NCBI GenBank assembly: GCA_016704425.1
Contig: JADJAC010000002.1
Span: forward strand, 806,001-870,000
DNA: 64,000 nt
Direction: 5' to 3'
Source of the DNA: Sphingomonadales bacterium
GTDB taxonomy: Bacteria > Pseudomonadota > Alphaproteobacteria > Sphingomonadales > Sphingomonadaceae
How positions within the stretch are numbered: the stretch's first letter is position 1; every line of letters starts with the position of its first letter. The translations under genes were made by a program, and so were the position numbers. The notes below the pieces were generated by a model. It ran no database searches. It was not told the DNA's origin and saw only the letters and a list, made by a program, of their open reading frames with translations. Shown here piece by piece: positions 52,829-61,516 of the stretch.

Positions 52829-53632
52829 ATGGCCACACTTGCCGAGACGCGTCTCACTCCAGCAGCAGACGATACCCGCTTTTTCATGTTTGCGGCATTT
52901 GGCATGGCATTCACCGTTGCGGCAGGTTTTTCACTGCAACTGGCAATGGGCCGGTCGTCATTTGCCGCACCGCCACTTGTGCATGCCCATGCGTTGGTCT
53001 TCATGGGCTGGGTGACGCTTTACGTGCTGCAGAACGTCTTTGCGGCCAAAGGCAATTCCGCGCTCCATAAACGGCTCGGCTGGATTGGTGCTGGCTGGAT
53101 CTTTGCAATGCTGGTCATTGGGTGCATGGTAACAGTTGCAATGGCCCGCCGCGGACAGGTGCCCTTCTTCTTCAGACCGCTGCATTTTCTCGTCTTTGAT
53201 CCCCTCACCTTGATTGCGTTCATGGGACTGGTGATTGCGGCAATCCGGCTGCGTCGCCGAACCGATTGGCATCGTCGCTTGCAATATTGTGGAATGTCGC
53301 TCCTGCTTGGCCCGGCATTTGGTCGGCTGCTCCCGATGCCGTTGCTCAAGCCCCTCGCCTTTGAAGCGACATTTGCTGCCGTCATGATCTTCCCGCTGGT
53401 TGGAATGTGGTCGGACCTGCGGCGCACGGGCGCTGTTCATCCGGCATGGAAATGGGGCATCGGCGTGATGATCGGATCGTTGATCCTGACCGAAGCGATC
53501 ACTTACAGTCCAGTCGGGACCGCGCTCTATGATGCCGTCACGAGCGGATCACCCGGTGCGAACATAGCCCCGCTGGAGTTTCCCGCACCGCCTGAAGGGC
53601 CATTGGTGACAGGGCGGACTGCGGCAAACTGA
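52829..53632 (+). CDS. Integral membrane protein with conserved histidines
   Basis: This 267-residue protein has about seven hydrophobic segments and histidines at helix ends (VHAHALVFMGWVTLYVLQN; LHKRLGWIG; HRRLQY). This pattern resembles small haem- or quinone-associated membrane proteins (DUF2306-like). GGGAGAG lies 9 nt before the ATG. There is a proline-rich tail. No function is assigned. Confidence 0.65.
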   Translation: MATLAETRLTPAADDTRFFMFAAFGMAFTVAAGFSLQLAMGRSSFAAPPLVHAHALVFMGWVTLYVLQNVFAAKGNSALHKRLGWIGAGWIFAMLVIGCMVTVAMARRGQVPFFFRPLHFLVFDPLTLIAFMGLVIAAIRLRRRTDWHRRLQYCGMSLLLGPAFGRLLPMPLLKPLAFEATFAAVMIFPLVGMWSDLRRTGAVHPAWKWGIGVMIGSLILTEAITYSPVGTALYDAVTSGSPGANIAPLEFPAPPEGPLVTGRTAAN

Positions 53633-53657
53633 TTGAGGTCGATGCGTCAATCGACGC

Positions 53658-55061
53658 TCAATCCCCTGTCAGGATCCGGTCAACCAATTGTTTCACCGTC
53701 GGCACGAATCCGTTTGAATAGAAGGGATCCTTCTTGAAGCGGAAGGCCGCATGGCCGGCGAACATCAGATTCTGCTCTGTATCGCCACCATGGGCGATGT
53801 CCTGCAGCGTCTTCTGGATGCAGAAACTGCGCGGGTCCGCCAGATAGCCGGTCGAATAGTCATCATGGTCCTTCCATGATGAAAAGCCGCAATGCGAAAG
53901 GCAGCCCATGCAATCGGTCTGATCCTTTCGGATCACATCACGCTCTGCAGTCGTCACGAAGACCAGAGTGTTATCCGGCGTCTTGAGGGCGGCCGTATAG
54001 CCCTGGCCAAACCATTCCCGCGCGCGGAGCAAGTCTCCCCGCGTCACCCAGAAATTCTTCCCCTTCACAGCAATATCGAGCTGGTGCGTATGATCACCCG
54101 CCTGTTCGCCCGAATAGGGTATTTGGCGTTCCGACCGCGCCTCGAGACTTCTCAGGAAAGGATTGCGCACCGCGCTAGAGTAAAAGCCGGTCGGGGAAAA
54201 TTTGTGAAGCAGGACATCGCCCTCCTCCAGAGTCATCAGCCGGTCTTTCCAGCCTTGCGGGATCGGGCTTTCCTGGGTCAGCAGCGGACGCGTGCCGAAC
54301 TGGAAGGCAATCTGGCCGAGTTCGGGATTGTCGATCCAGTTTTCCCATTCCTTGAGGTTCCAGACACCGCCGGCCATCACGATCGGCGTTTCGTCTGGAA
54401 TGCCGCCTTCGCGCATTGTTTCCCGCAGTGCTTTGACCCGGGGATAGGGATCTTCCGGCCTCAAGGGATCTTCGGCATTTGACAGGCCATTGTGCCCGCC
54501 CGCCAACCAGGGATCTTCATAGACCACAGCCGAAAGGAATTCGGCTGCTTTGGAATAGGCGCGCTTCCAGAGCGCACGAAAGGCGCGGGCCGAGCTGATG
54601 ATCGGCAGATAGGAAACGCCGTAGGAGGAGGCAATCTCGGACAGCTTGTAGGGCATCCCTGCCCCACACGTCACACCGGAGACCATGCCCTTCGTCCTTT
54701 CAAGGATCCCGTGGAGGATCTGCTGGGCACCACCCATTTCCCAAAGGACGTTGATGTTGATCGCGCCTGCGCCCCCCGAAAGTTCCCAGGCGCGCTGGAC
54801 CTGAGCAACACCGCCATCGATACCATATTGGATCAGTTCGTCATGCCGTTCGCGCCGTGTCCGGCTTGCATAGACTTGCGGGATGATCTTGCCTGTCGGA
54901 TCGTAGCTGTCGGCGTTGACTGCAGACACAGTGCCGATTCCGCCAGCAGCGGCCCAAGCGCCCGCACTTGCGTGGTTCGTTGCCGAAACGCCCTTTCCGC
55001 CTTCGATCAGCGGCCAGACTTCGCGACCGCCATAGACAATCGGCTTCAAACCCTTGAACAT
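53658..55061 (-). CDS. Nitronate monooxygenase-family flavoprotein with cysteine cluster
   Basis: This 467-residue TIM-barrel NMO-like protein starts at ATG 55061, 5 nt after AGGAG; a GTG two codons upstream is the alternative. Features are GGKGVSATNHASAGAWAAAGGIGTVSAV, AGAININVLWEMGG, VTCGAGMPYKL, PIVMAGGVWN and IAFQFGTRPLLTQES. The C-terminal part has CMGCLSHCGFSSW and a later SFC, a cysteine arrangement that could hold an iron-sulfur cluster and is absent from ordinary nitronate monooxygenases. Members are often annotated as 2-nitropropane dioxygenase; the real substrate is unknown. Confidence 0.8.
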   Translation of the reverse strand: MFKGLKPIVYGGREVWPLIEGGKGVSATNHASAGAWAAAGGIGTVSAVNADSYDPTGKIIPQVYASRTRRERHDELIQYGIDGGVAQVQRAWELSGGAGAININVLWEMGGAQQILHGILERTKGMVSGVTCGAGMPYKLSEIASSYGVSYLPIISSARAFRALWKRAYSKAAEFLSAVVYEDPWLAGGHNGLSNAEDPLRPEDPYPRVKALRETMREGGIPDETPIVMAGGVWNLKEWENWIDNPELGQIAFQFGTRPLLTQESPIPQGWKDRLMTLEEGDVLLHKFSPTGFYSSAVRNPFLRSLEARSERQIPYSGEQAGDHTHQLDIAVKGKNFWVTRGDLLRAREWFGQGYTAALKTPDNTLVFVTTAERDVIRKDQTDCMGCLSHCGFSSWKDHDDYSTGYLADPRSFCIQKTLQDIAHGGDTEQNLMFAGHAAFRFKKDPFYSNGFVPTVKQLVDRILTGD

Positions 55062-55133
55062 CCCCACTCCTGCTTAAGCCCCGAATTCACCCATATAATC
55101 ATGGCCGCCGGAAATGCTTCTGTTTTTTCGGCT

Positions 55134-56012
55134 CTATGCCTGCCGGGAAACTTCGGCCAGCAATGCATCGATTGCGGCGATTGATTCCGGCTCATCAAGC
55201 TCCGGCGGATGCCCTGTCCGCGGCACAACGGCGAGCCGTGCCTTCGGGATGCGCTTGATCATTGCCGCTGCCGTGCTTGCCGACAGGATATCCGACACTT
55301 CTCCTCGCAGGATCTGGACAGGAACGCCCCGAAGCGCTTCAAATGCGGGCCAAAGGTCCATGGCTTCCGCCGGATGCCGCATGGGTTCCGCAATCCGTGC
55401 ATCATAGTCGGGCACGATCCGGCCCTGTGCCGTCAGGCGGTTGAGCCGTTTCGACAGGCTGATCCATCGCGAAAGATCATAGTCGGGATGCGCCGCGCCC
55501 AGGGTATTTGCAGTCGCCCGGGCTGCGTGCATCCAGCTTGGCCAGCTTCCCGACTTGCCGACAAATCCGCGGATCCGCTCAAGTCCTGTGTCCTCGATGA
55601 CCGGGCCGATGTCATTGAGCAGTGCCCCGGCAATGCGCCCCGTCCGGTGCGCGGCCAGCATCATCGTCATCAGCCCGCCAAGCGAGGTTCCGAAGCTGAC
55701 AAAGCGTTCGATCCCCAGCGTGTCGAGCAGATCCTCCAGATCCTGCAGATAGGTCAAAGGCCCATAGCTCATCGGCAATTTGGAATAGCCGCTTTCACCC
55801 CGTCCCCGCAGGTCGACACAGATCAGACGCCAGTCGCCCGCAAGCCGATCAGCGACATGCGCGAAATCGCGGGCATTGCGCGTCAGGCCCGGTATGCAGA
55901 GAATGGGCGGCCTGTCCGCGCGACCCGGATAGTCGCGATAATGGAGGCGCAAGCCGTCCTTGGACCACCAATAGCCATCTTCATATTGCGTCTGTGCTGC
56001 CATCGCTTCCAT
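55134..56012 (-). CDS. Alpha/beta hydrolase
   Basis: This 292-residue alpha/beta-hydrolase has PPILCIPGLTRNARDF (oxyanion region), CVDLRGRGESGYS, the nucleophile elbow FGTSLGG with Ser110, an acid probably Asp in LRGEVSD, and His268 in RTGHPPELDEP. No signal peptide is seen. Divergent from selO with only 8 bp between the starts, so the promoters must overlap neighbouring coding sequence. The substrate is unknown (esterase, lactonase or C-C hydrolase). Confidence 0.85.
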   Translation of the reverse strand: MEAMAAQTQYEDGYWWSKDGLRLHYRDYPGRADRPPILCIPGLTRNARDFAHVADRLAGDWRLICVDLRGRGESGYSKLPMSYGPLTYLQDLEDLLDTLGIERFVSFGTSLGGLMTMMLAAHRTGRIAGALLNDIGPVIEDTGLERIRGFVGKSGSWPSWMHAARATANTLGAAHPDYDLSRWISLSKRLNRLTAQGRIVPDYDARIAEPMRHPAEAMDLWPAFEALRGVPVQILRGEVSDILSASTAAAMIKRIPKARLAVVPRTGHPPELDEPESIAAIDALLAEVSRQA

Positions 56013-56020
56013 ATCGCTCC

Positions 56021-57472
56021 ATGATTCGAACTCCGCAACCCGGCATCCTGCGCCCCGCCCGCGACATTCTGGAAATAGCCGACTTTATCGGCGATCCTGT
56101 GACAGGTGCCGAATTTCCCGAAACGAAAGTACGATTTCGCAATGATCGCTGGGCGGAGACGGTCGGCCTTTCAGCGCTCGACGATGCACAATGGGCCTCC
56201 CATTTCGGCCGGTTTGCGCCCCTTCCCGGCTCGCTCGAAACACCCTTGGCGCTGCGATACCACGGCCATCAGTTTCGCAACTACAACCCCGAAATCGGGG
56301 ACGGGCGCGGCTTCCTGTTCGCGCAATTGTGCGACGGGGACGGTCGCCTGCTTGACCTTGGCACCAAGGGATCGGGCCAGACGCCCTGGTCCCGCTTTGG
56401 CGACGGGCGGCTGACGCTCAAGGGCGCGGTGCGCGAAATCCTCGCGACAGAGATGCTCGAAGCCTTGGGCGTCAACACGTCGAAGACCTTCTCCGTGATC
56501 GAAACGGGAGAAGCCTTGCACCGGGGGGATGAGCCTTCGCCGACGCGTTCCGCCGTCCTCTTCCGGCTGAGCCACGGCCATATAAGGATCGGCAGTTTCC
56601 AGCGGCTGGCGACATTGGGCGATGACACCAATCTGGCGCGGCTGACCGATTATGCCCTTGCGCACTATTATGACGCGCCGGGCGGTGACGATGCCCCGGT
56701 TCGCCTCCTCTCGCATGTAACAGAGCGGACGGCGGACCTGGCCGCATCCTATATGGTCGCAGGCTTTGTCCACGGGGTACTCAACAGCGACAATATCAAC
56801 ATTTCCGGGGAAAGTTTCGATTACGGCCCCTGGCGCTTTGCGCAGGTGTTCGATCCCGGCTTCACTGCCGCCTATTTCGATGAAGCCGGACTTTACGCCT
56901 TTGGTCGGCAGGCCGAGGCCATCCATTGGGACGTTGTCCAGCTGGCCATCGCCCTGTCGCGGATTGCGGATCAGGAGGCCCTGGTTGAAGCACTCAATCG
57001 CTTTGCCGATCTTTATCGCGCGGCGCTCGTCCGGCGGATGCTGTGGAGGCTGGGCGTCACGCCCAAGGGAGCCGAGAACGACAGTGCACTGGTCCAGTCG
57101 ATCGAAGCAGCCCTGATCGCCAGCCGCGTCGGGATCGACCGCTTCTTCTTTGACTGGCAGGGCGGATCGCGGCGCGCAGCCTCTCCGGCAGACCCGGCCT
57201 ATACCGAAGAAAGCTTCGCAGATGTCCGCCAGCACCTTGCGGGCTATCAATCCGCTCGACCCCTGGACCACCCCTATTGGGCCGGAGTGGCGCCTGTCTC
57301 GATGAGCATCGAAACGGTCGAAAATCTCTGGGCCCATATTGCCGAGCGCGACGATTGGGGGCCACTCTATGCCCATATCGAGGCCGTGCGCACCATGGGC
57401 CGGGCGATGGTAGAGCCAGATGATATTAGCTTTGACCATCTTCGTCATTCCCGCGCAGGCGGGAATCCATAA
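56021..57472 (+). CDS. selO: SelO/YdiU-family protein adenylyltransferase
   Basis: This 483-residue pseudokinase-fold AMPylator starts at ATG 56021 (MIRTPQPGILRP); an in-frame start at 55994 lies inside the divergent gene. It has ALRYHGHQFRNYNPEIGDGRG, LDLGTKGSGQTPWSR with the nucleotide lysine, VREILATEMLEALGV with the helix glutamate, VHGVLNSDNINISG and FDYGPW with the metal residues. SelO transfers AMP to redox-related proteins. The last nine residues (RHSRAGGNP) and the TAA stop are encoded by the left arm of a 30-bp palindromic repeat, so the native C-terminus has been replaced. Confidence 0.92.
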   Translation: MIRTPQPGILRPARDILEIADFIGDPVTGAEFPETKVRFRNDRWAETVGLSALDDAQWASHFGRFAPLPGSLETPLALRYHGHQFRNYNPEIGDGRGFLFAQLCDGDGRLLDLGTKGSGQTPWSRFGDGRLTLKGAVREILATEMLEALGVNTSKTFSVIETGEALHRGDEPSPTRSAVLFRLSHGHIRIGSFQRLATLGDDTNLARLTDYALAHYYDAPGGDDAPVRLLSHVTERTADLAASYMVAGFVHGVLNSDNINISGESFDYGPWRFAQVFDPGFTAAYFDEAGLYAFGRQAEAIHWDVVQLAIALSRIADQEALVEALNRFADLYRAALVRRMLWRLGVTPKGAENDSALVQSIEAALIASRVGIDRFFFDWQGGSRRAASPADPAYTEESFADVRQHLAGYQSARPLDHPYWAGVAPVSMSIETVENLWAHIAERDDWGPLYAHIEAVRTMGRAMVEPDDISFDHLRHSRAGGNP

Positions 57473-57520
57473 CCTTCAACATTTGGGTGTTTATGGATTC
57501 CCGCCTGCGCGGGAATGACG
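57443..57520. repeat. 30-bp perfect inverted repeat at the selO 3' end
   Basis: Arms 57443-57472 and 57491-57520 are exact reverse complements, with an 18-nt spacer. Each arm contains TTCCCGCGCAGGCGGGAA, itself a palindrome. The left arm contributes the selO C-terminus and stop. Such CGTCATTCCCGC-type elements are widespread in alphaproteobacterial intergenic DNA; here it may also act as a terminator. Confidence 0.92.
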
Positions 57521-57574
57521 GAAGAGGGGCTGCGATTCAAACCAGGGTCATCAGACTCTAATGTGAGCGCGGGT

Positions 57575-58186
57575 TCAGTTCCGCTTCGGCTTGGGCGGCG
57601 GCGCGGGTGGCTTGGCCGGAGCCGCTGGTGGAGGGGCAGCCGGTGCACGTCCGGGCTGGATCGCGGCGAGATTGGCGGGCAGGATCGACACCCCGACAAG
57701 GCGCCACCGCCCGACCACCCATTGGTAATAGAGTTCGAAGCTGATCGCCGTCGGGCGCAGCCCGAAATATCCGCGCAGTTCCAGAACATCGCGTTGCGGC
57801 AGCCGTGGCGGCGCACTGAAGGTCGGCGCGAGCAATAGCGCGTTCGACAGGTCAATACCGCTCGCACGGAGCGACGCGAAGATCGAGGCAAGCTTTGCCG
57901 AATCGTTGAGGATCTGGAAATTCGGCGCAGAAAGATCGCGCAGCACCGAATAATTGCCCGCGAGATTGGCATGATCGATTGCGGCCATTGTGCTCCAGAC
58001 CAGCTTGTTGAGTTCAAGGCTGTCGGGAACCGGGACCTGTGACGGCTGGGCCTGTGACGGCGGGCGCTGCTGCGCGAACGCGGGAACGCCCGCCAAGCCC
58101 GATGCGAGCAACAAGGCCAAAACAAGCCGGGCCGGAGCATGACGCCCCGGCCCGTTTGCAGCTTTGGACGGCTGGCAAGCTACCAT
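57575..58186 (-). CDS. Secreted hypothetical protein with proline-rich tail
   Basis: This 203-residue protein has a long N-region and hydrophobic segment (residues 20-37) ending in AFA-QQ, a signal peptide. A globular core of about 120 residues includes ELYYQWVVGRWRLVGVSILP, resembling NTF2-like folds. The C-terminus is Pro/Ala/Lys-rich (PPAAPAKPPAPPPKPK). It overlaps the adhesin 3' end by 7 nt on the same strand, so it may be translated with it and help its export or anchoring. The function is not recognised. Confidence 0.7.
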   Translation of the reverse strand: MVACQPSKAANGPGRHAPARLVLALLLASGLAGVPAFAQQRPPSQAQPSQVPVPDSLELNKLVWSTMAAIDHANLAGNYSVLRDLSAPNFQILNDSAKLASIFASLRASGIDLSNALLLAPTFSAPPRLPQRDVLELRGYFGLRPTAISFELYYQWVVGRWRLVGVSILPANLAAIQPGRAPAAPPPAAPAKPPAPPPKPKRN

Positions 58187-61062
58187 GCGAACTGGAAGCC
58201 TCCGCGAGCGCCGACTTCACCGGAATTGAGGCCCACGCCCACACCGGCCGAAATGATCGCCTTGTCGCTGACGCGCGCCGAGAAGGCGGTCGTCGCGGCG
58301 GTGCGGTTCTGGTAATACCCAATGCCGCCCGACACCGCGAAATTCGCGCCCGCCGGCACCGACGGCGAGTCCAGCGCCAGCGCCATGGCCACGCCTTCGT
58401 TCGCCTTGCGAATATCGCGGCGGTTGATTTCGGTCAGGTTGAACAAGGTATTGACTTGCCCCGGCAGGGCGCCGAGCTGCGTCAGATTGATCGTCGAGCG
58501 GCCAAGCGTCCCGCCAGCATCAGCGGTGACGATGCTGACAGGGCCGGTCTGGGCGGCGGTGCTCGCAGTCAAATCGCCCACCGTGGCCGAACTGCCCGTG
58601 CCGCCAAGCACGACCTGGTTGGCGCGGGTGGTGGTTGCATTGAAGCCAACAGCCGTTGATCCGGCAAAGGCGGTGGTTGCTCCCGCGCCCAGCGCAGTGG
58701 AATTGGCTGCGGACGCCACTGCAAGATCGCCGACCGCAGTGGAACGCGTGCCCGACGCAGCCGCCTGATTACCGAACGCAGAAGCATTCGCGTTGGACGC
58801 AACTGCACTCTTGCCGAACGCAGTCGAACGGACGCCTGTCGCCTGCGCCTGATGCCCGCCTGCTGTGGCAAATTGCATGGATGCGTTCGCCTGCCAGCCA
58901 AAGGCCTGAGCGCCGGTGCCCGATGCAACCGATTCAGCCCCGACGGCCGTCGAGTGGAAGCCCGATGCATTGGCCTGATCGCCGATGGCGACGGCATCCT
59001 CATTCCCCGCAGATGCGAGGTTACCGATTGCGACCGAGGTTCCAAGCGAGGGTGCACCTGAAGGTGTTGTTCCCGGCGCCGTCATCGCACCATTGCCCAA
59101 GGCAATCGAATTGATCGCCGCTGCATTCGTGCTTTGCCCGATTGCGATATTGCTGGCCAGAGCGGCTGTCGCAGAGTCACCAAGAGCAATCGCCGATTGG
59201 CCTGTTGCCGACGAGAGATTGCCGAGCGCCACCGCGCCCTGGCCGTTTGCTGTGTTGTCCGTGCCGATCGCAACAGCACCAACGCCCGTAGCCGTGTTCG
59301 GATCGCCGATGGCGACGGCACCGCGACCGTTCGCGACGTTGCCCTTGCCGATGCCAACCGCACCGTCCCCGTTTGCAGTCGAGGTGCCAAGCGCCACGGC
59401 AGCATTGCCGCTCGCCGAACCAAGGACAAAGCTGGTTTGGCCAACAGTTCCGCTGCCGTCGACTGTTGCGATGCTAACCGGCCCCGACTGCGCCGCCGTG
59501 CTCGCCACAATATCGCCAACAGTGAAGGAACTCCCCGCTCCACCTGCAACCACCTGATTATCCCGCGTCGTTGTCGCCAGGTAGCCCAGTGCCGTCGAAC
59601 CATCGAAGGATGCATTGGCAAGCACGCCCAACGATGTGGTAAATTCACCAGTTGCCGATGCAAGCGCGCCGAACACACTTGAACCAACCCCGCTAGCCGT
59701 CGTTGCAATTCCCACTGTCGTTGCGGTGTCCGACGCTTGTGCGCCCGTACCAATCGCAGTGCCGCCGTGGCCAGCGCTGGCCTGGAATCCGAACGCGCTT
59801 CCAAGATCCGTTGCGCTGGCACCGTTTCCATTTGCGGTCGAGGCGAAGCCGCTTGCCGAGGAACCCGCGCCAGTTGCGGTTGAACTGTCCCCGGATGCGT
59901 TCGCTCCCGCACCAGTTGCCGTCGACTGATCGCCAGCCGCATTCGCCTGCGTTCCAATCGCAATTGCATTCGCCCCACTGGCATTCGCACCTTGCGGGCC
60001 ATTCACCAGGTCATTGTTTCCACCGCCGAGAGCAAGCGAATTCGCTCCGGTTGCTTGAGCCGTGTTGCCGAAAGCACCGGCATTGACGCCACTCGCCTGA
60101 GTGCCGGCACCCACCCCTACCCCATTCTGTCCCGCCACAACGCTCGATGCGCCAATTGCGACCCCGGCAAAACCAGTTACCAAAGCGCTGGCGCCGTTTG
60201 CAACGCCGCCTGCACCTGTTAAGGTGACCGAAGCATTGGCACCAGTTGCAATGCTCGCTGCGCCAGCAGCATTGGCTCCCGAGCCAAGGGCGGCGGCAAG
60301 CGTGCCTGACGCGTCCGAGTCTCCGCCAGCAAAGGCGCCAAATCCTCCTGCATTGGCTCCCGGACCAACGGCTGTCCCATTGAATCCCGCAATCGTGCCT
60401 GTGCCAATCGCAACACCATTCGCGCCAGTCACAGTTGCTGCGTTTGGAAATCCAAGCACGCCAGAGGACCCGCCGATTGCCACAGACGAATCCGCCAAGG
60501 CTTGCGCTCCGGTGCTCAAAGCGGTGGAAAAATTACCCAATGCATTGGCAAGGAAGCCTGTCGAAACTGCGCCAGCGCCCGTTGAAGTGCCCCCAAGCGT
60601 ATTCGAAAGGGCACCGGTAGCGGTGGTTTGGGCACCAACTGCGGTTGAACCACCGGTTGCAAGGGACTGCGTACCAAGGGCGGTCGAGAGGGCGTCCTGC
60701 GCTGTGGCCTGAAAGCCCCCTGCAAAGCTGCCAAGGCCGGCCAGTGCCTGTGTTCCGATCGCCGTGCCGAAAAGGTCCGCTGACGCGTTGCTGCCAACTG
60801 CCGTGCCACCTTGAGCGGCGGTCAGCGCATTGACACCGACAGCTGTGGAGTCGTTGCCCGTGGCAGAGGTACCGTTGCCAACGGCAGTCGCGTTAGTAGC
60901 CCCGCCCGTCGTCGAATTCGTGCCGCATTCAGTGGAGCCTCCCGAAGCCCCGTCATTGCAATCCGGCGTCGCATCGGCCCAGGCGGGGGTGGAAATTGTC
61001 AGCGCGGCTACACCCGCGAGGAGAGTGAGACGATTCCGACGCAACCCGAACGCAACAGACAT
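58180..61062 (-). CDS. Trimeric autotransporter adhesin (YadA-like)
   Basis: This 960-residue protein is read from ATG 61062 after AGGAG; the frame remains open upstream to 62829 but that part is antisense to a dehydrogenase gene. Residues 1-29 are a signal peptide (cut after TPAWA). From about 45 to 850 there are dozens of 14-15-residue head repeats of the AxGxxAxAxGxxS-type (STAVG, AIGTQANA), forming a left-handed beta-roll head. A short neck/stalk and an about 75-residue C-terminal YadA anchor (SGGIGYYQNRTAATTAFSARV) ending in FQFAW complete it. It should trimerise in the outer membrane and mediate adhesion or autoagglutination. Confidence 0.93.
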   Translation of the reverse strand: MSVAFGLRRNRLTLLAGVAALTISTPAWADATPDCNDGASGGSTECGTNSTTGGATNATAVGNGTSATGNDSTAVGVNALTAAQGGTAVGSNASADLFGTAIGTQALAGLGSFAGGFQATAQDALSTALGTQSLATGGSTAVGAQTTATGALSNTLGGTSTGAGAVSTGFLANALGNFSTALSTGAQALADSSVAIGGSSGVLGFPNAATVTGANGVAIGTGTIAGFNGTAVGPGANAGGFGAFAGGDSDASGTLAAALGSGANAAGAASIATGANASVTLTGAGGVANGASALVTGFAGVAIGASSVVAGQNGVGVGAGTQASGVNAGAFGNTAQATGANSLALGGGNNDLVNGPQGANASGANAIAIGTQANAAGDQSTATGAGANASGDSSTATGAGSSASGFASTANGNGASATDLGSAFGFQASAGHGGTAIGTGAQASDTATTVGIATTASGVGSSVFGALASATGEFTTSLGVLANASFDGSTALGYLATTTRDNQVVAGGAGSSFTVGDIVASTAAQSGPVSIATVDGSGTVGQTSFVLGSASGNAAVALGTSTANGDGAVGIGKGNVANGRGAVAIGDPNTATGVGAVAIGTDNTANGQGAVALGNLSSATGQSAIALGDSATAALASNIAIGQSTNAAAINSIALGNGAMTAPGTTPSGAPSLGTSVAIGNLASAGNEDAVAIGDQANASGFHSTAVGAESVASGTGAQAFGWQANASMQFATAGGHQAQATGVRSTAFGKSAVASNANASAFGNQAAASGTRSTAVGDLAVASAANSTALGAGATTAFAGSTAVGFNATTTRANQVVLGGTGSSATVGDLTASTAAQTGPVSIVTADAGGTLGRSTINLTQLGALPGQVNTLFNLTEINRRDIRKANEGVAMALALDSPSVPAGANFAVSGGIGYYQNRTAATTAFSARVSDKAIISAGVGVGLNSGEVGARGGFQFAW

Positions 61063-61516
61063 GGCATTACTCCTTACTGCAAACAAACTCATGTCAGCTA
61101 TGCGCGGGGGGGCGGGATTGGATGCAGTCTTGTCCAGATTGGATGATCCCGATGTCATCCATTCCTGATGCACCGGACGGCACCCCGCATTCGTCATCCC
61201 CGGCGGAGGTGGGGGCTTCCTGCCGTCATGCCGAACGCGTTTCAGCATCCATGCCGTGAATCTGCGGAGGAGTGCCCGAACGGGCAGAAGATGGTGCCGA
61301 ATTCTTGCCTGCGCGCGCTCTTCCCCAGAGTTTGTCCTGTTGAGGTAGAATCGTCGCCCCTGCGCAGGCAGGGGCCCTGTTTGAAGCCTAAGCGCCGGAC
61401 TCTCCCAAAGGTGCCTGCCTGCGCAGGGGCGACGGCGTGGCGCGGGGATATGACACATACGGCCCAGCGGCACAGCGTGTTGCGGAAGTTCCAATGTCGA
61501 GCTAGTGCAGCAGGGC
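61063..61516. other. Intergenic region with repeat-like sequences
   Basis: This 454-bp divergent region between the adhesin and the aldehyde dehydrogenase contains a CGTCATGCCGAACGCGTTTC-type repeat half (61226-61252) and the inverted repeat at 61352-61434. No gene is seen; short frames have no ribosome sites or family likeness. It must hold both promoters. Confidence 0.6.
61352..61434. repeat. Inverted repeat of the CGTCGCCCCTGCGCAGG family
   Basis: Arms 61352-61372 and 61414-61434 are 21-bp perfect reverse complements, with CCTGCGCAGG palindromes inside each. The spacer is about 41 nt. It is the same family as the groES-groEL repeat. Confidence 0.85.

Noticed and set aside
58322..61168. 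Long plus-strand open frames opposite the adhesin gene
   Set aside because: They arise from the biased, repetitive codon use of the head repeats (Pro/Ala-rich in antisense), have no ribosome sites and match no family.
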